Positions 7,808 through 15,136 are shown, counted from the stretch's first letter. The stretch is 24,874 bases of DNA from JBFKPQ01 sp041628225 (GCA_041628225.1 JBFKPQ010000020.1:1-24874); one strand, 5' to 3'. Notes: a model not told the origin generated them from the sequence alone. Numbers and translations are program-made.

Positions 7808-8161
7808 ATGGCCGTGACGATCTACCACAACCCGTACTGAGGGTCTTCGAAGAATGCCTTGGCGGTCGCCGAGGAAGCCGGAGTTGAGCCCGACGTCGTG
7901 CTCTACATGAAGGAGCCGCCCGACCGGGCGACATTGGAACACCTCGTGTCGATTCTCGAGGATCCTGTCGAGGACCTCGTCCGCAAGGACAGCAAGTTCA
8001 AGAAGCTGGAACTCGACCCGGATGACTACGTCGACAACCCTGCTGCGGTCATCGACCTGCTCGTGCGCCACAAGGCGCTCATGCAGCGTCCTGTGGTGGT
8101 GAAGGGCGACAAAGCGATCATCGGCCGCCCCAAGTCACGCATCGCGGACCTGCTGGCCTGA
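7808..8161 (+). CDS. ArsC/Spx-family protein with in-frame TGA at the catalytic cysteine (probable selenoprotein)
   Basis: Reading through a TGA at 7838-7840 gives a 117-residue thioredoxin-fold protein of the arsenate-reductase-like (ArsC/YffB/Spx) family: MAVTIYHNPY-U-GSSKNALAVAEEAG. ArsC proteins have the catalytic cysteine in exactly this setting (NPxC-x-x-S-(R/K)-N), so the TGA replaces that Cys as residue 11. The arginines that bind oxyanion in plasmid R773 ArsC (R60, R94, R107) have counterparts at R59 (DLVRKD), R94 (QRPVVV) and R107 (IGRPKS). The frame is continuous on both sides of the TGA and ends at a second TGA at 8159-8161. A SECIS-like hairpin follows the first TGA. Ten correct family residues lie before the TGA, so a start at the later TTG 7859 would delete the active site. 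No clear Shine-Dalgarno precedes the ATG. The alternatives are a nonsense mutation or a sequencing error changing TGC or TGT to TGA. Arsenate reduction is only one possible function, because this family also includes redox proteins of unknown role. Confidence 0.8.
7857..7874 (+). promoter_or_regulatory. Candidate bacterial SECIS element (selenocysteine insertion hairpin)
   Basis: CCTTGGC (7857-7863) pairs with GCCGAGG (7868-7874) over seven base pairs, including one U-G pair, around the four-base loop GGTC. The loop begins 23 bases after the TGA. Known bacterial SECIS elements have a short stem whose loop lies roughly 16-37 bases downstream of UGA with a G among its first loop bases. The E. 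coli fdhF element also presents GGUC in its loop for SelB. The hairpin lies inside the coding sequence, as bacterial SECIS elements do. Confidence 0.7.
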
Positions 8162-8194
8162 GTTTTCGTCACACCTGAGGGCGATGCTGAGCCC

Positions 8195-8425
8195 ATGAGT
8201 GAGAAGAAGCAGAACAAGGAGTTCCTCGGGTTCATCGACCCGAATTGGACGGACGAAGAGATCGCCGAATGGATCGTCGAGGCCGTCGAGCGGTCGCGCG
8301 CCGAGGCGCAGGCAGCCCGGGAATCAGGGCGCGACGCGCCAGACGACGAGTCGGCAGGAGGTCAGCGAGACCCGTCCCAGCGCGAGCCCGAGACTCGCGC
8401 AGCACGGCCCGAAGACCCGCGCTGA
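8195..8425 (+). CDS. Small charged hypothetical protein
   Basis: A 76-residue frame starting MSEKKQNKEFLGFIDPNWTDEE, 33 bases after the ArsC-like stop. The N-terminal half reads as a short helical protein (DEEIAEWIVEAVERSRAEAQAA). The C-terminal half is rich in Arg, Glu, Asp and Pro and is probably disordered. I recognise no family. The N-terminal part has a natural amino-acid composition and there is no competing gene on either strand, so it is plausibly real, but there is no good Shine-Dalgarno (GAGG lies about 14 bases upstream). It converges with the cytochrome c gene, with the stops six bases apart. Confidence 0.55.
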   Translation: MSEKKQNKEFLGFIDPNWTDEEIAEWIVEAVERSRAEAQAARESGRDAPDDESAGGQRDPSQREPETRAARPEDPR

Positions 8426-8431
8426 ACTCGA

Positions 8432-8827
8432 TCAGCGGAGGGTTCGCAGATACGCGACGATGTCGAGGATGTCCTGGTCATCGAGCGACGGGTTGCCACC
8501 CTTCGGCGGCATGTCGACGCCGGCTTCGTTGTCGGGATGGGAGGCCGGGCGACCCTGCTTGATGAAGTCGACCAGCTCGGCGTCGGTCATCGATGTCACG
8601 AACTCGCTTCCGACCAGGTTCTTGCCCAAGCCGGGGAGGCCGGCCGCGTCAGGGCCATGACATGAGGCACAGCTACTGGCGAACAGGGTGTCGCCGGCGG
8701 CAGCCACGCCGCCCGCCGGTGCACCGGTCGTGTCACCGACCGTCGTCGCGGTGGCTCCGTTCCCTCCGCCTCCGCACGCCGCCACAAACAGTGCCGCGGC
8801 AGTTGCCAGGATCATGATGCGTCTCAT
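8432..8827 (-). CDS. Lipoprotein class I c-type cytochrome of the nos operon
   Basis: A 131-residue membrane-anchored monohaem cytochrome. The start MRRIMILATAAALFVAACGG gives a lipoprotein signal with the lipidated cysteine at C18, followed by a Gly/Thr/Ala linker. The haem motif CASCHG is at C53-C56-H57, and VDMPPKGG supplies the distal methionine, M106. The ATG at 8827 is preceded by AAAGGA at good spacing. The frame also extends back into nosL, which I reject. It is the last gene of the nos operon and starts 16 bases after the nosL stop. This suggests it hands electrons to NosZ outside the membrane, much as NosC-type cytochromes are proposed to do in clade II nos clusters. That partner assignment is inference from position. 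Confidence 0.9.
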   Translation of the reverse strand: MRRIMILATAAALFVAACGGGGNGATATTVGDTTGAPAGGVAAAGDTLFASSCASCHGPDAAGLPGLGKNLVGSEFVTSMTDAELVDFIKQGRPASHPDNEAGVDMPPKGGNPSLDDQDILDIVAYLRTLR

Positions 8828-8843
8828 CGGAATCCTTTCTCTT

Positions 8844-9341
8844 TCACTCATCGACATCGTCTTCCATCGCGTGGTCGGCATGGTGATGTCCGACCCGTCC
8901 ATCGACGACCGGTAGATCACGCACGACATCCCACGTGACGACAGCGCCTCCGAGGAGATCCGCCGTCGCTACCGCACGCCCCTCGTCACCGAACGCCAGC
9001 AGACCGTGACCCATCGGCGAGGTCACCCCGGTGGTCGGCACATAGAAGGCTTCGGACGCAGCCACCCACGCCTCCGTCTCGAAATCGGCAACCCAGATAC
9101 GGGCGTCGTCGAGTTCGCCGGCGGCGCGGCCGTGGAGAATCAAATCGCCGAGATCGTCGAACAGTCGCTCGGTGCCGTCCCCGAGCCGGTACACCGCTGC
9201 GAACCGCATCTCATCTATGGCCATGCCGCACTCCATACAGATGTCTCGACCGAGCTCGATCTCCGGAACGGCTGTCGCCGAGGCGCCGGCGCATCCGCCG
9301 AGCAGCAGGGCGAGTGCGAGAGCCGCGACGAGCTTGGTCAC
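8844..9341 (-). CDS. nosL: NosL copper-binding lipoprotein (copper chaperone for NosZ)
   Basis: A protein of 165 residues with a lipoprotein signal (VTKLVAALALALLLGGC, lipidated C17) and the NosL signature CMECGM at residues 35-40, whose Cys and Met residues bind Cu(I). NosL is a surface-anchored chaperone that supplies copper for the CuZ site of nitrous oxide reductase. The tail GRVGHHHADHAMEDD is rich in histidine and acidic residues and could add metal binding. I choose the GTG at 9341, preceded by GAGGAG and overlapping the nosY stop as GTGA, over the far-upstream ATG at 9398. It lies between nosY and the cytochrome gene. Confidence 0.93.
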   Translation of the reverse strand: MTKLVAALALALLLGGCAGASATAVPEIELGRDICMECGMAIDEMRFAAVYRLGDGTERLFDDLGDLILHGRAAGELDDARIWVADFETEAWVAASEAFYVPTTGVTSPMGHGLLAFGDEGRAVATADLLGGAVVTWDVVRDLPVVDGRVGHHHADHAMEDDVDE

Positions 9342-10198
9342 ACGTCGCTCCTCTCGCCGAACCGCCACCACGCAACCGCCAGCGGGACGACCACCCATGC
9401 CCCGAGCGAGGCCGCCAGTGCCGGGGTGAGAGCGGCGCCGAGCGAATCGATCGCAAACGTCCCGGCTGGTCCCAGCATGTCGAGCGAGCCCGAGAACGCG
9501 GTAAGGGATGCGAGGCGGAAGGCCTCGACCGGATTGACGACGGCGGCGGCGAAGAGCAAGCCGACCGGCAGCCGCGTCGCCACCCAGGTCGCCATGACGC
9601 CCAAGTCACCGAGGAACACGAACACCAGCCACGAGAAGACGGCCATACCGAGCGCCGACCCGCTCGTATGGGCGAACGTGCTGATGGCCATGCCGACACT
9701 GAGCATGGCCATGGCGAGAAGCCACGCCAGGAGCGCGATCCATAACAGGACGGCCGCCTGGGAAGCGACACCGCGCGGAGCGGTGAGCAATCCGGCGATC
9801 CCGAAGCCGCCGGCGATGCTGACGCCCAACCCGGCCGCCAACCCGAGGAAGGTGCCGGCGAATACTTCGGTGCGGTTGACCGGGTGCGAGAGCAGAAACT
9901 GCAACGCACCACTCTCGCGAGGCGCCGCGATCGCCAGTGCTCCGAGCGTGAGACCCATCAGCGGCACGATCACCTGGACGAGCGTCACCAGGGACGCCGA
10001 CGTTCTGCCGAATGCGGCCGACCGGGCGGTGTCGATGTTGGGAAGCGCCACCACGACCAAGAGGACCGCCAAACCGACGAAGGCGGCCGTCCACATCCAG
10101 AACCAGCGGCCGCGCAGGGTGGCGCGCAGCTGCTGACGGGCGACCGTCGTGATCGACAGCAGCTGCGGTCGCTCTTCGGGCAGTCGAACCTCGATCAT
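9338..10198 (-). CDS. nosY: NosY ABC-2 type permease
   Basis: An integral membrane protein of about 286 residues with roughly six hydrophobic segments, for example WFWMWTAAFVGLAVLLVVVAL, LVQVIVPLMGLTLGALAIAA and LVFVFLGDLGVMATWVA. It carries the NosY-type ABC-2 feature RESGALQFLLSHPVNRTEVFAG. NosY forms the membrane part of the NosFY transporter, which works with NosD to allow sulfur and copper assembly of the NosZ CuZ centre. ATG 10198 overlaps the nosF stop as ATGA, and GAGG lies seven bases before it. A GTG at 10204 is possible but less likely. The four-base overlaps on both sides show translational coupling. Confidence 0.92.
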   Translation of the reverse strand: MIEVRLPEERPQLLSITTVARQQLRATLRGRWFWMWTAAFVGLAVLLVVVALPNIDTARSAAFGRTSASLVTLVQVIVPLMGLTLGALAIAAPRESGALQFLLSHPVNRTEVFAGTFLGLAAGLGVSIAGGFGIAGLLTAPRGVASQAAVLLWIALLAWLLAMAMLSVGMAISTFAHTSGSALGMAVFSWLVFVFLGDLGVMATWVATRLPVGLLFAAAVVNPVEAFRLASLTAFSGSLDMLGPAGTFAIDSLGAALTPALAASLGAWVVVPLAVAWWRFGERSDV

Positions 10199-11049
10199 CG
10201 CCACACCTCGATGTCTTCGATGGTCAGGCCCGCCGCAAGGAGGACGGCCATCGCATCGCCCTTCGACTGAGCGGGAACCTCGACGAGCACGCCATGCGAA
10301 TTGAGATGGGCATCGAACCCATGGGCTGTGAGCACCCGGACGGCTTCATCGGCCGAGCCCGGCGCGGTAATCACATGCAGCCACGCGCGCAGACCGAGCC
10401 GCTCAGCCAGCTCGAGGGGTGAGCACTCCGCGATCATCGCTCCGTCCTCGAGGGCAACGACGCGGTCCACCAACATGCCGACCTCTTCCAGGTGATGGGA
10501 CGTCACGATCAGCGTGCGGCCGTCGTGCCGCAGCTCCTCGATCAACCGCACCGCCTTGTCCCGAGACGCCGCATCGAGGCTCGACGTCGGCTCGTCGAGC
10601 AGCAAGATGGGAGGATCGGGAAGCAGCGCGGCCGCGATTCCCAATCGCTGTTTGAGCCCTCCCGAAAGCTCCCGGACCTTCTTGTGGGCGTGATCCTCGA
10701 GATCGATGATCTCGAGTACTTCGTCGACCCGCTCGCGAGGCAGCCGGCGCAGCTCGGCCGAATAGTCGAGAACGTCGATCACCGCCATGTCGGCGTAGAA
10801 GGACAGTTCCTGTGGCACGTATCCGATCAGCGAACGAACCGCCTTGCCCCGTCGGCGCGCATCCAATCCGTTGACCTCGACGGTGCCGTCGTAGGCGACG
10901 AGGCCCAAAATGCAGCGCACCACGGTGGTCTTCCCGGCGCCGTTCGGACCCCATAGCGCCACCGACTCGCCCTGGGCGATGTCCAAAGACAGGTCCCGAA
11001 GGACGGTTCGTGACCGGTATCGCTTGGTGAGGTTCTCTATGCGAATCAT
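10195..11049 (-). CDS. nosF: NosF ABC transporter ATP-binding protein
   Basis: A 284-residue ATPase that powers NosY. It shows Walker A GPNGAGKTT (residues 34-42), a Q-loop in YVPQELSFY, the ABC signature LSGGLKQRLG, Walker B ILLLDEPTSSLD and the switch histidine in TSHHLEE. The C-terminal 70 residues are a small extra domain typical of NosF/CcmA-like proteins. The ATG at 11049 overlaps the nosD stop. Assignment to NosF rather than a generic exporter rests on its place between nosD and nosY. Confidence 0.93.
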   Translation of the reverse strand: MIRIENLTKRYRSRTVLRDLSLDIAQGESVALWGPNGAGKTTVVRCILGLVAYDGTVEVNGLDARRRGKAVRSLIGYVPQELSFYADMAVIDVLDYSAELRRLPRERVDEVLEIIDLEDHAHKKVRELSGGLKQRLGIAAALLPDPPILLLDEPTSSLDAASRDKAVRLIEELRHDGRTLIVTSHHLEEVGMLVDRVVALEDGAMIAECSPLELAERLGLRAWLHVITAPGSADEAVRVLTAHGFDAHLNSHGVLVEVPAQSKGDAMAVLLAAGLTIEDIEVWR

Positions 11050-12428
11050 GCGACACCGTGCCTTCTTCGGCGGCCACCGGGCGCAGCCAGAAGAGCCGCC
11101 ACCAGGACGAGGCCGGTTCCAACGGCCAGACCGGGAACGGCGGATCCGTCGGCCGAGCCGGGCACAGCCGGGGCCACGAGGCGAGGAGCCATGAGCGGCG
11201 CCGTGTCCTCGAGCTTGGGTCGCGGTCGGAACACCGGGAACATCTCAGCGGCCAGTCCGATGGCCCGGGCAGCCGGTGTCTCGTCGAAGAACCGCAGCTC
11301 GGGATGGTCGTCCGTGAGTTCCGAGAACAGATCCGCCGAACGGTAGGTGAGGTCGCCCACGCCGTCGCCGTCGGCGTCGTATCCTGCGAAGTCGCTCCAG
11401 TAGTTGCCCGACGTGCCTTCCGTCCACGTGTTGCCCGCGAACGCACCGGACCCTTGCACGCCCACCTGCTCGCCGTTGTCGATGAACGCATTGAGAGTGA
11501 GCGTGTTGTTGGCGACGGATGGCAAGAACATCACGCCGGTCCGGTTGTAGGCAAACACATTGGCGTCGAAGCGTTGTGTCACGCCCGCCGCCGAAGGAGA
11601 GTTGTCCAGATACAAACCGACCCGGTTGCCGATGAAGTGGTTGCCCGTAGCCGTCACGCCGTCCATGTCCTTCAGGCCGACGCCGTACCCGCTGGGCCCG
11701 AAGTTGCCTTCGAAGAGGTTGTCGCGCACGACGACGTCCCGGCTGTACATGAGGAACGCTCCCACCGAGTTGTTCGATACCCGGTTCCGTTCGATGAGCG
11801 CGCCGTCCGAATACATGAAGTGGAGTCCGTAGCGGCCACCCTCGATCACGTTGTCCCGCACCACGACATCGTCTGCGAACCACATGACCGTGTCGCGGCC
11901 GCCCTCGATGGTGTTGTGCTCGATGACGCTGCGGGGGCTCTCCCAGAGCCGTATCCCGTCGCCGCGCCGTCCGAGGTCGAGCGCTTTGGCGCCGATCACA
12001 TTGCCCGTGATGAGCGACTCCTCGGCGTTCCGGATGAACACGCCGAACAGGACATCCTCGAAGACGTTGTCGCGCACGACGAGCCGTGGGGCCATGTCGG
12101 CGGAGACACCGGCGTTCTCTCGGTCGAGCGAGGCGCCGGTGTTGCGAATGGTGAAACCTTCGATGGCCACGTCGGCGCTGCTGACGTAGAAGACATCGCC
12201 GGAGCCTCCCCCGTCCACGACGACGACCGACCCACCCCGAAGCGTGAGGGGCTTGTCGATGACGATCGGGCCCGAGTACGTGCCGGCCGGCACCTCGATG
12301 ACCGAACCGGCGGCGACCTCGTCGATCATCGACTGGAGGGACGGGGCCGCGTCCTGCGCGAGCACGGGGCCGGCGATCGCCGCGAAGGCCACACACACCA
12401 CGACGCCAGCCTTCCTCACTCCCGTCAC
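11046..12428 (-). CDS. nosD: NosD periplasmic/extracytoplasmic beta-helix protein
   Basis: A protein of about 460 residues. GTG 12428 opens a signal peptide (VRKAGVVVCVAFAAIAGPVLAQ), is preceded by GAGGAG, and overlaps the TGA of the membrane-protein gene. The mature part begins PSLQSMIDEVAAGSVIEVPAGTY, the usual NosD opening. It continues as a right-handed parallel beta-helix with repeated 'N.(I/V).G...G(I/V)' rungs (VFEDVLFGVFIRNAEESLITGNVI, HNTIEGGRDTVMWFADDVVVRDN). A C-terminal transmembrane helix with an Arg-rich cytoplasmic end (LVLVAALLAAPGGRRRRHG) anchors it. NosD cooperates with NosFY in CuZ maturation. The frame remains open to 12947 through the upstream gene, but that extension is a shadow. 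Confidence 0.93.
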   Translation of the reverse strand: MTGVRKAGVVVCVAFAAIAGPVLAQDAAPSLQSMIDEVAAGSVIEVPAGTYSGPIVIDKPLTLRGGSVVVVDGGGSGDVFYVSSADVAIEGFTIRNTGASLDRENAGVSADMAPRLVVRDNVFEDVLFGVFIRNAEESLITGNVIGAKALDLGRRGDGIRLWESPRSVIEHNTIEGGRDTVMWFADDVVVRDNVIEGGRYGLHFMYSDGALIERNRVSNNSVGAFLMYSRDVVVRDNLFEGNFGPSGYGVGLKDMDGVTATGNHFIGNRVGLYLDNSPSAAGVTQRFDANVFAYNRTGVMFLPSVANNTLTLNAFIDNGEQVGVQGSGAFAGNTWTEGTSGNYWSDFAGYDADGDGVGDLTYRSADLFSELTDDHPELRFFDETPAARAIGLAAEMFPVFRPRPKLEDTAPLMAPRLVAPAVPGSADGSAVPGLAVGTGLVLVAALLAAPGGRRRRHGVA

Positions 12429-12979
12429 GCCTGCTCCTCTTCCCGGCGTTCGATGAGGGGCTTGTAGGCCTGGCGGTGGTAATAGAGACCGGCCGCCACC
12501 AACCCCGACGCGATCATCGCCAGGATCAATCCCGGCCCAGGGAGCGCCAGGGTGTCGAACTGGGCGATCTCGGCGGGACCGAAGATCGGCGGTGTGAACT
12601 CCCCCACCGCAGCCGCCAGGGGCGCCCGCGGGTCGAGATCGTGCCCGTACCGCCACAACCAGTACTGCAAGTCCGCCAAGAACACGAGCGGGAACACCAG
12701 CGCCGGCAGCACGAACACCACCACCCAGCGACTGTGGATGAAGAGGGCGCCCAACAGGAGACCACCCATCACCAGAACGGCCGTCACCGCGATGCTCCTT
12801 TCGAACACCGCTCCGTTCTCGAACGAGTCGAGCCCGACGTAGTGATTCAATCCCTCCAGTTCCACGACATCGCCTGCGAGCCGGTTGATGAAGGCCTGGA
12901 TCTCCAGCCCTCCCGGAAACTGGGGCGCTTCGAGCTTGAGAACCCAATACGGCAGCAACAACGAGACCACGAGCAGCAT
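12425..12979 (-). CDS. NosB-like polytopic membrane protein between nosZ and nosD (start uncertain)
   Basis: From ATG 12979 the protein has 184 residues with three or four membrane segments (MLLVVSLLLPYWVLKL, AVTAVLVMGGLLLGALFIHS, WVVVFVLPALVFPLVFLAD, LILAMIASGLVAAGLYYH) and a conserved-looking loop LQYWLWRYGHDLDPRAPL. I recognise no enzyme family. In clade II nos clusters such as that of Wolinella succinogenes, a membrane protein called NosB occupies the same slot, and I infer this is its positional counterpart. The start is doubtful. The frame stays open upstream for 37 more codons to an ATC at 13088-13090, six bases after a perfect AAGGAGG (13097-13103), giving a 221-residue protein with a positively charged leader and a complete first helix. 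ATG 12979 has only GGAG at eight bases. Its stop overlaps the nosD GTG. Confidence 0.85.
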   Translation of the reverse strand: MLLVVSLLLPYWVLKLEAPQFPGGLEIQAFINRLAGDVVELEGLNHYVGLDSFENGAVFERSIAVTAVLVMGGLLLGALFIHSRWVVVFVLPALVFPLVFLADLQYWLWRYGHDLDPRAPLAAAVGEFTPPIFGPAEIAQFDTLALPGPGLILAMIASGLVAAGLYYHRQAYKPLIERREEEQA

Positions 12980-13096
12980 GGCGGCCGCTCCGAACAGCCG
13001 GGCCGGTATCCGATACCGGACGGCGTGCGCCTCTCGTTCTGCCTCGGGAACCCGAGGCCCCAGAATCCGGTCGAGGACTGAGGGTTCGATGACCGA

Positions 13097-13103
13097 CCTC
13101 CTT
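13097..13103 (-). promoter_or_regulatory. Perfect Shine-Dalgarno (AAGGAGG) after the nosZ stop, facing an ATC codon
   Basis: Read on the minus strand, the nosZ TAG is followed by AGAAGGAGGTCGGTC and then ATC GAA CCC. The AAGGAGG is six bases from the ATC, an ideal spacing. No ATG, GTG or TTG occurs in frame until ATG 12979, more than 100 bases further. The strength and position of this site decide between an ATC start and the internal ATG for the NosB-like gene. Confidence 0.6.
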
Positions 13104-13105
13104 CT

Positions 13106-15136
13106 CTACGGTTCGACCAGCATGTAGCCGGCCATCTCCAAGTGGAGTGCCGAACAGAACTCGGTGCAGTAGAACGGGAACGTTCCGGAGTCCTGTGCGA
13201 CGAATCGCATGGTCGCCGTCTCACCCGGCTCCAAACTCAGGTTGATGTTGTAGCCCGGCAGCGCGAACCCGTGGGTGGCGTCCATGGACGTATCCAGGTT
13301 GGTGATGTGCCACACGACGTTGTCGCCAGCCTGCAGATCGATGCGATCGGGTGTGAAGTGGCTCCGGATGGCCGTCATCCAGATCTCGACGTTGTTGCCG
13401 TCCCGTTCGACCCGCTCGTTACCGAGCTGCGGCGCGTTCGGATCGACCGACATCGTCTCCGGGTTCCAACCCACCTCGGGGTAGGCCGTCCACGGGTCGA
13501 GTTTGTCGGCCTTGATGATCTGGGCGTAGTGCGGCTCACCCATGCCGAGCGGCATGTCGTAGAGCAGCTCCATACCGCCGGTGTCGGGAAGCGCCGAAGG
13601 CTCACGACTGATGTCCACCAGCTGCAGGTTCTGGGGCAGCAGCGGTCCCGGCGGCAAGAACCGGTCGAGCGACCACTTGTTGAGCGCCACGAGATACGTC
13701 CCGTCCGGACTCACCGTGTCACCTTCGGCAGCCGTCAAGTGACCGATGTTGTAGTGGACCGGCAAGGTGCCTTCGAGCTTCCAGCCGTCGTCGTGATACG
13801 GAGGGCCGAGGCTCCACCGGGCAACGGTGCTGTCGAGGAAGATGCTCGTGTAGGCGTAGCCGTCGGCGTCGAACTCGGTGTGGAGCGGACCCAAACCCAC
13901 CTCCACCTGCGCTTCGAGCACAGCATCGAAGTCGAGCACCGGCACGCCGTACGGGTCCAGGACCCAGTTCTCGTCGGCGATGGCCTGCTGGATCTTCTCG
14001 AACGAGAACACCGACACGTGCGGGTCCAACTTGCCGGACACGACGATGTACTCGCCGCCCGGTGTCACATCGGCTCCATGCGGGCTCTTTGGTTCGGGCA
14101 CGAAGTAGAGGATGCCCTCGTCGATGAGCGTCTCGAGGCTCACGACCGGGAACCCGTTTACATCGAAGGTGTTGCCCGCCTGGTATTGCTCGACGGCTTT
14201 GTCGAGGTTGAACACATGCAGGTAGTCGTTCTCACGCGCCGACACGCCGGCTTCGTAGGGCACGCCTTCTTCGCCCGTCTCTCCCGTTGCCCGCTCGGTG
14301 TTGAACGAGCCGCAGAAGAACCAGCCGTCCGATACGAGCTTGCCGGCGTCACAGAGGTCCTGCCAGTACGGAGGGAGTTCGAGGGCAAACGACTGGTCCT
14401 CGAGAATGCGGCCACTGGCCCGGTCGAACTTCCACAAGGTCACCATGCCGCGGTAGTCGTTGTCGTAGTTCTCGAGCGGCGAATACTCCCAGCCGTTCGG
14501 CGTGGCGTACTGCCCACCCTCGATGACCCATTCGGTGTCGGGTGTGACCTTGGTACCTCCGTGATCGTTGATGGCGATTGGGTTCTTCACGATCTGCTTC
14601 GTCTCGAAGTCCCGAAGGTCCACGACCGCGATGCGGGCGTTGGCCTTGTCATTGATGAACACGAACTGGCCGTCGTACTCGCCGCCCGTCTCCGACAGCG
14701 CAGGATGATGGGTATCCGCCCAGTGGACTTCACGATCGCCGACGTTGCCGGCTGCCAGGACGGATTCCGTACCTTCGTTGCCGAAGCCCCAGCCCTGCCA
14801 CGGTTCGGGTGTGAACACGGCGATGCTCTTCAGGATCCGCATCGACGGTACGCCGATCGCGAACATCTGTCCCGACTGTCCGCCCGACGCAAACATGACG
14901 TAGGGATCGTGTTCACCCGACGGCAGGTAGACCTTGAGCGCGGCGTTGGCTTGCTCGTCGGTGAGCGGCTGTAGGCCGGCCGCCTCACGAGCGGCGTTGA
15001 TGTCGCCGAGCGACGTTCCCCCGTCGCCGTCGTCGGTGGTGCATGCCGCAATGACCAGCCCGGCCACCGCGGCCCATACGGTCAGCGTGAGGAACGCCCT
15101 CTTCCGCCACCACGGGATCCGCGATCTCATGACCAT
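13106..15136 (-). CDS. nosZ: Nitrous oxide reductase NosZ, clade II-like, lipoprotein form
   Basis: The 676-residue enzyme reduces N2O to N2 outside the membrane. The N terminus (RSRIPWWRKRAFLTLTVWAAVAGLVIAAC) is a Sec-type lipoprotein signal without a clear twin-arginine motif, as in clade II enzymes, and anchors it to the membrane. The N-terminal beta-propeller carries CuZ-ligand histidine segments: DTHHPALSE, KSPHGADVTP, GPLHTEFD, HYNIGHLTA and GEPHYAQII. The C-terminal cupredoxin domain holds the binuclear CuA site, with histidine in DATHGFALP and FYCTEFCSALHLEM giving C-x3-C-x3-H-x2-M. All key sites look present. ATG 15136 is preceded by AAAGGAG and overlaps the end of the Rrf2 gene by ten bases, so expression is probably coupled to the regulator. 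Confidence 0.97.
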   Translation of the reverse strand: MVMRSRIPWWRKRAFLTLTVWAAVAGLVIAACTTDDGDGGTSLGDINAAREAAGLQPLTDEQANAALKVYLPSGEHDPYVMFASGGQSGQMFAIGVPSMRILKSIAVFTPEPWQGWGFGNEGTESVLAAGNVGDREVHWADTHHPALSETGGEYDGQFVFINDKANARIAVVDLRDFETKQIVKNPIAINDHGGTKVTPDTEWVIEGGQYATPNGWEYSPLENYDNDYRGMVTLWKFDRASGRILEDQSFALELPPYWQDLCDAGKLVSDGWFFCGSFNTERATGETGEEGVPYEAGVSARENDYLHVFNLDKAVEQYQAGNTFDVNGFPVVSLETLIDEGILYFVPEPKSPHGADVTPGGEYIVVSGKLDPHVSVFSFEKIQQAIADENWVLDPYGVPVLDFDAVLEAQVEVGLGPLHTEFDADGYAYTSIFLDSTVARWSLGPPYHDDGWKLEGTLPVHYNIGHLTAAEGDTVSPDGTYLVALNKWSLDRFLPPGPLLPQNLQLVDISREPSALPDTGGMELLYDMPLGMGEPHYAQIIKADKLDPWTAYPEVGWNPETMSVDPNAPQLGNERVERDGNNVEIWMTAIRSHFTPDRIDLQAGDNVVWHITNLDTSMDATHGFALPGYNINLSLEPGETATMRFVAQDSGTFPFYCTEFCSALHLEMAGYMLVEP

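Noticed and set aside
7859..8161. ArsC-like gene starting at TTG 7859
   Set aside because: This start deletes the first strand and the active site of the fold. The family sequence continues upstream through the TGA to ATG 7808.
7808..8161. ArsC-like gene as a simple pseudogene
   Set aside because: Apart from one TGA at the catalytic position the frame is undamaged, key arginines are kept and a SECIS-like hairpin is present. A sequencing error or recent mutation cannot be fully excluded.
8420..8437. Short inverted repeat CGCTGA...TCAGCG across the two convergent stop codons as a bidirectional terminator
   Set aside because: The stem is only six base pairs and there is no T-run on either strand, so support is too weak.
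11046..12947. NosD as a 633-residue protein
   Set aside because: The extra N-terminal part is an out-of-frame reading of the membrane-protein gene. The signal peptide, ribosome site and overlap all mark GTG 12428 as the start.
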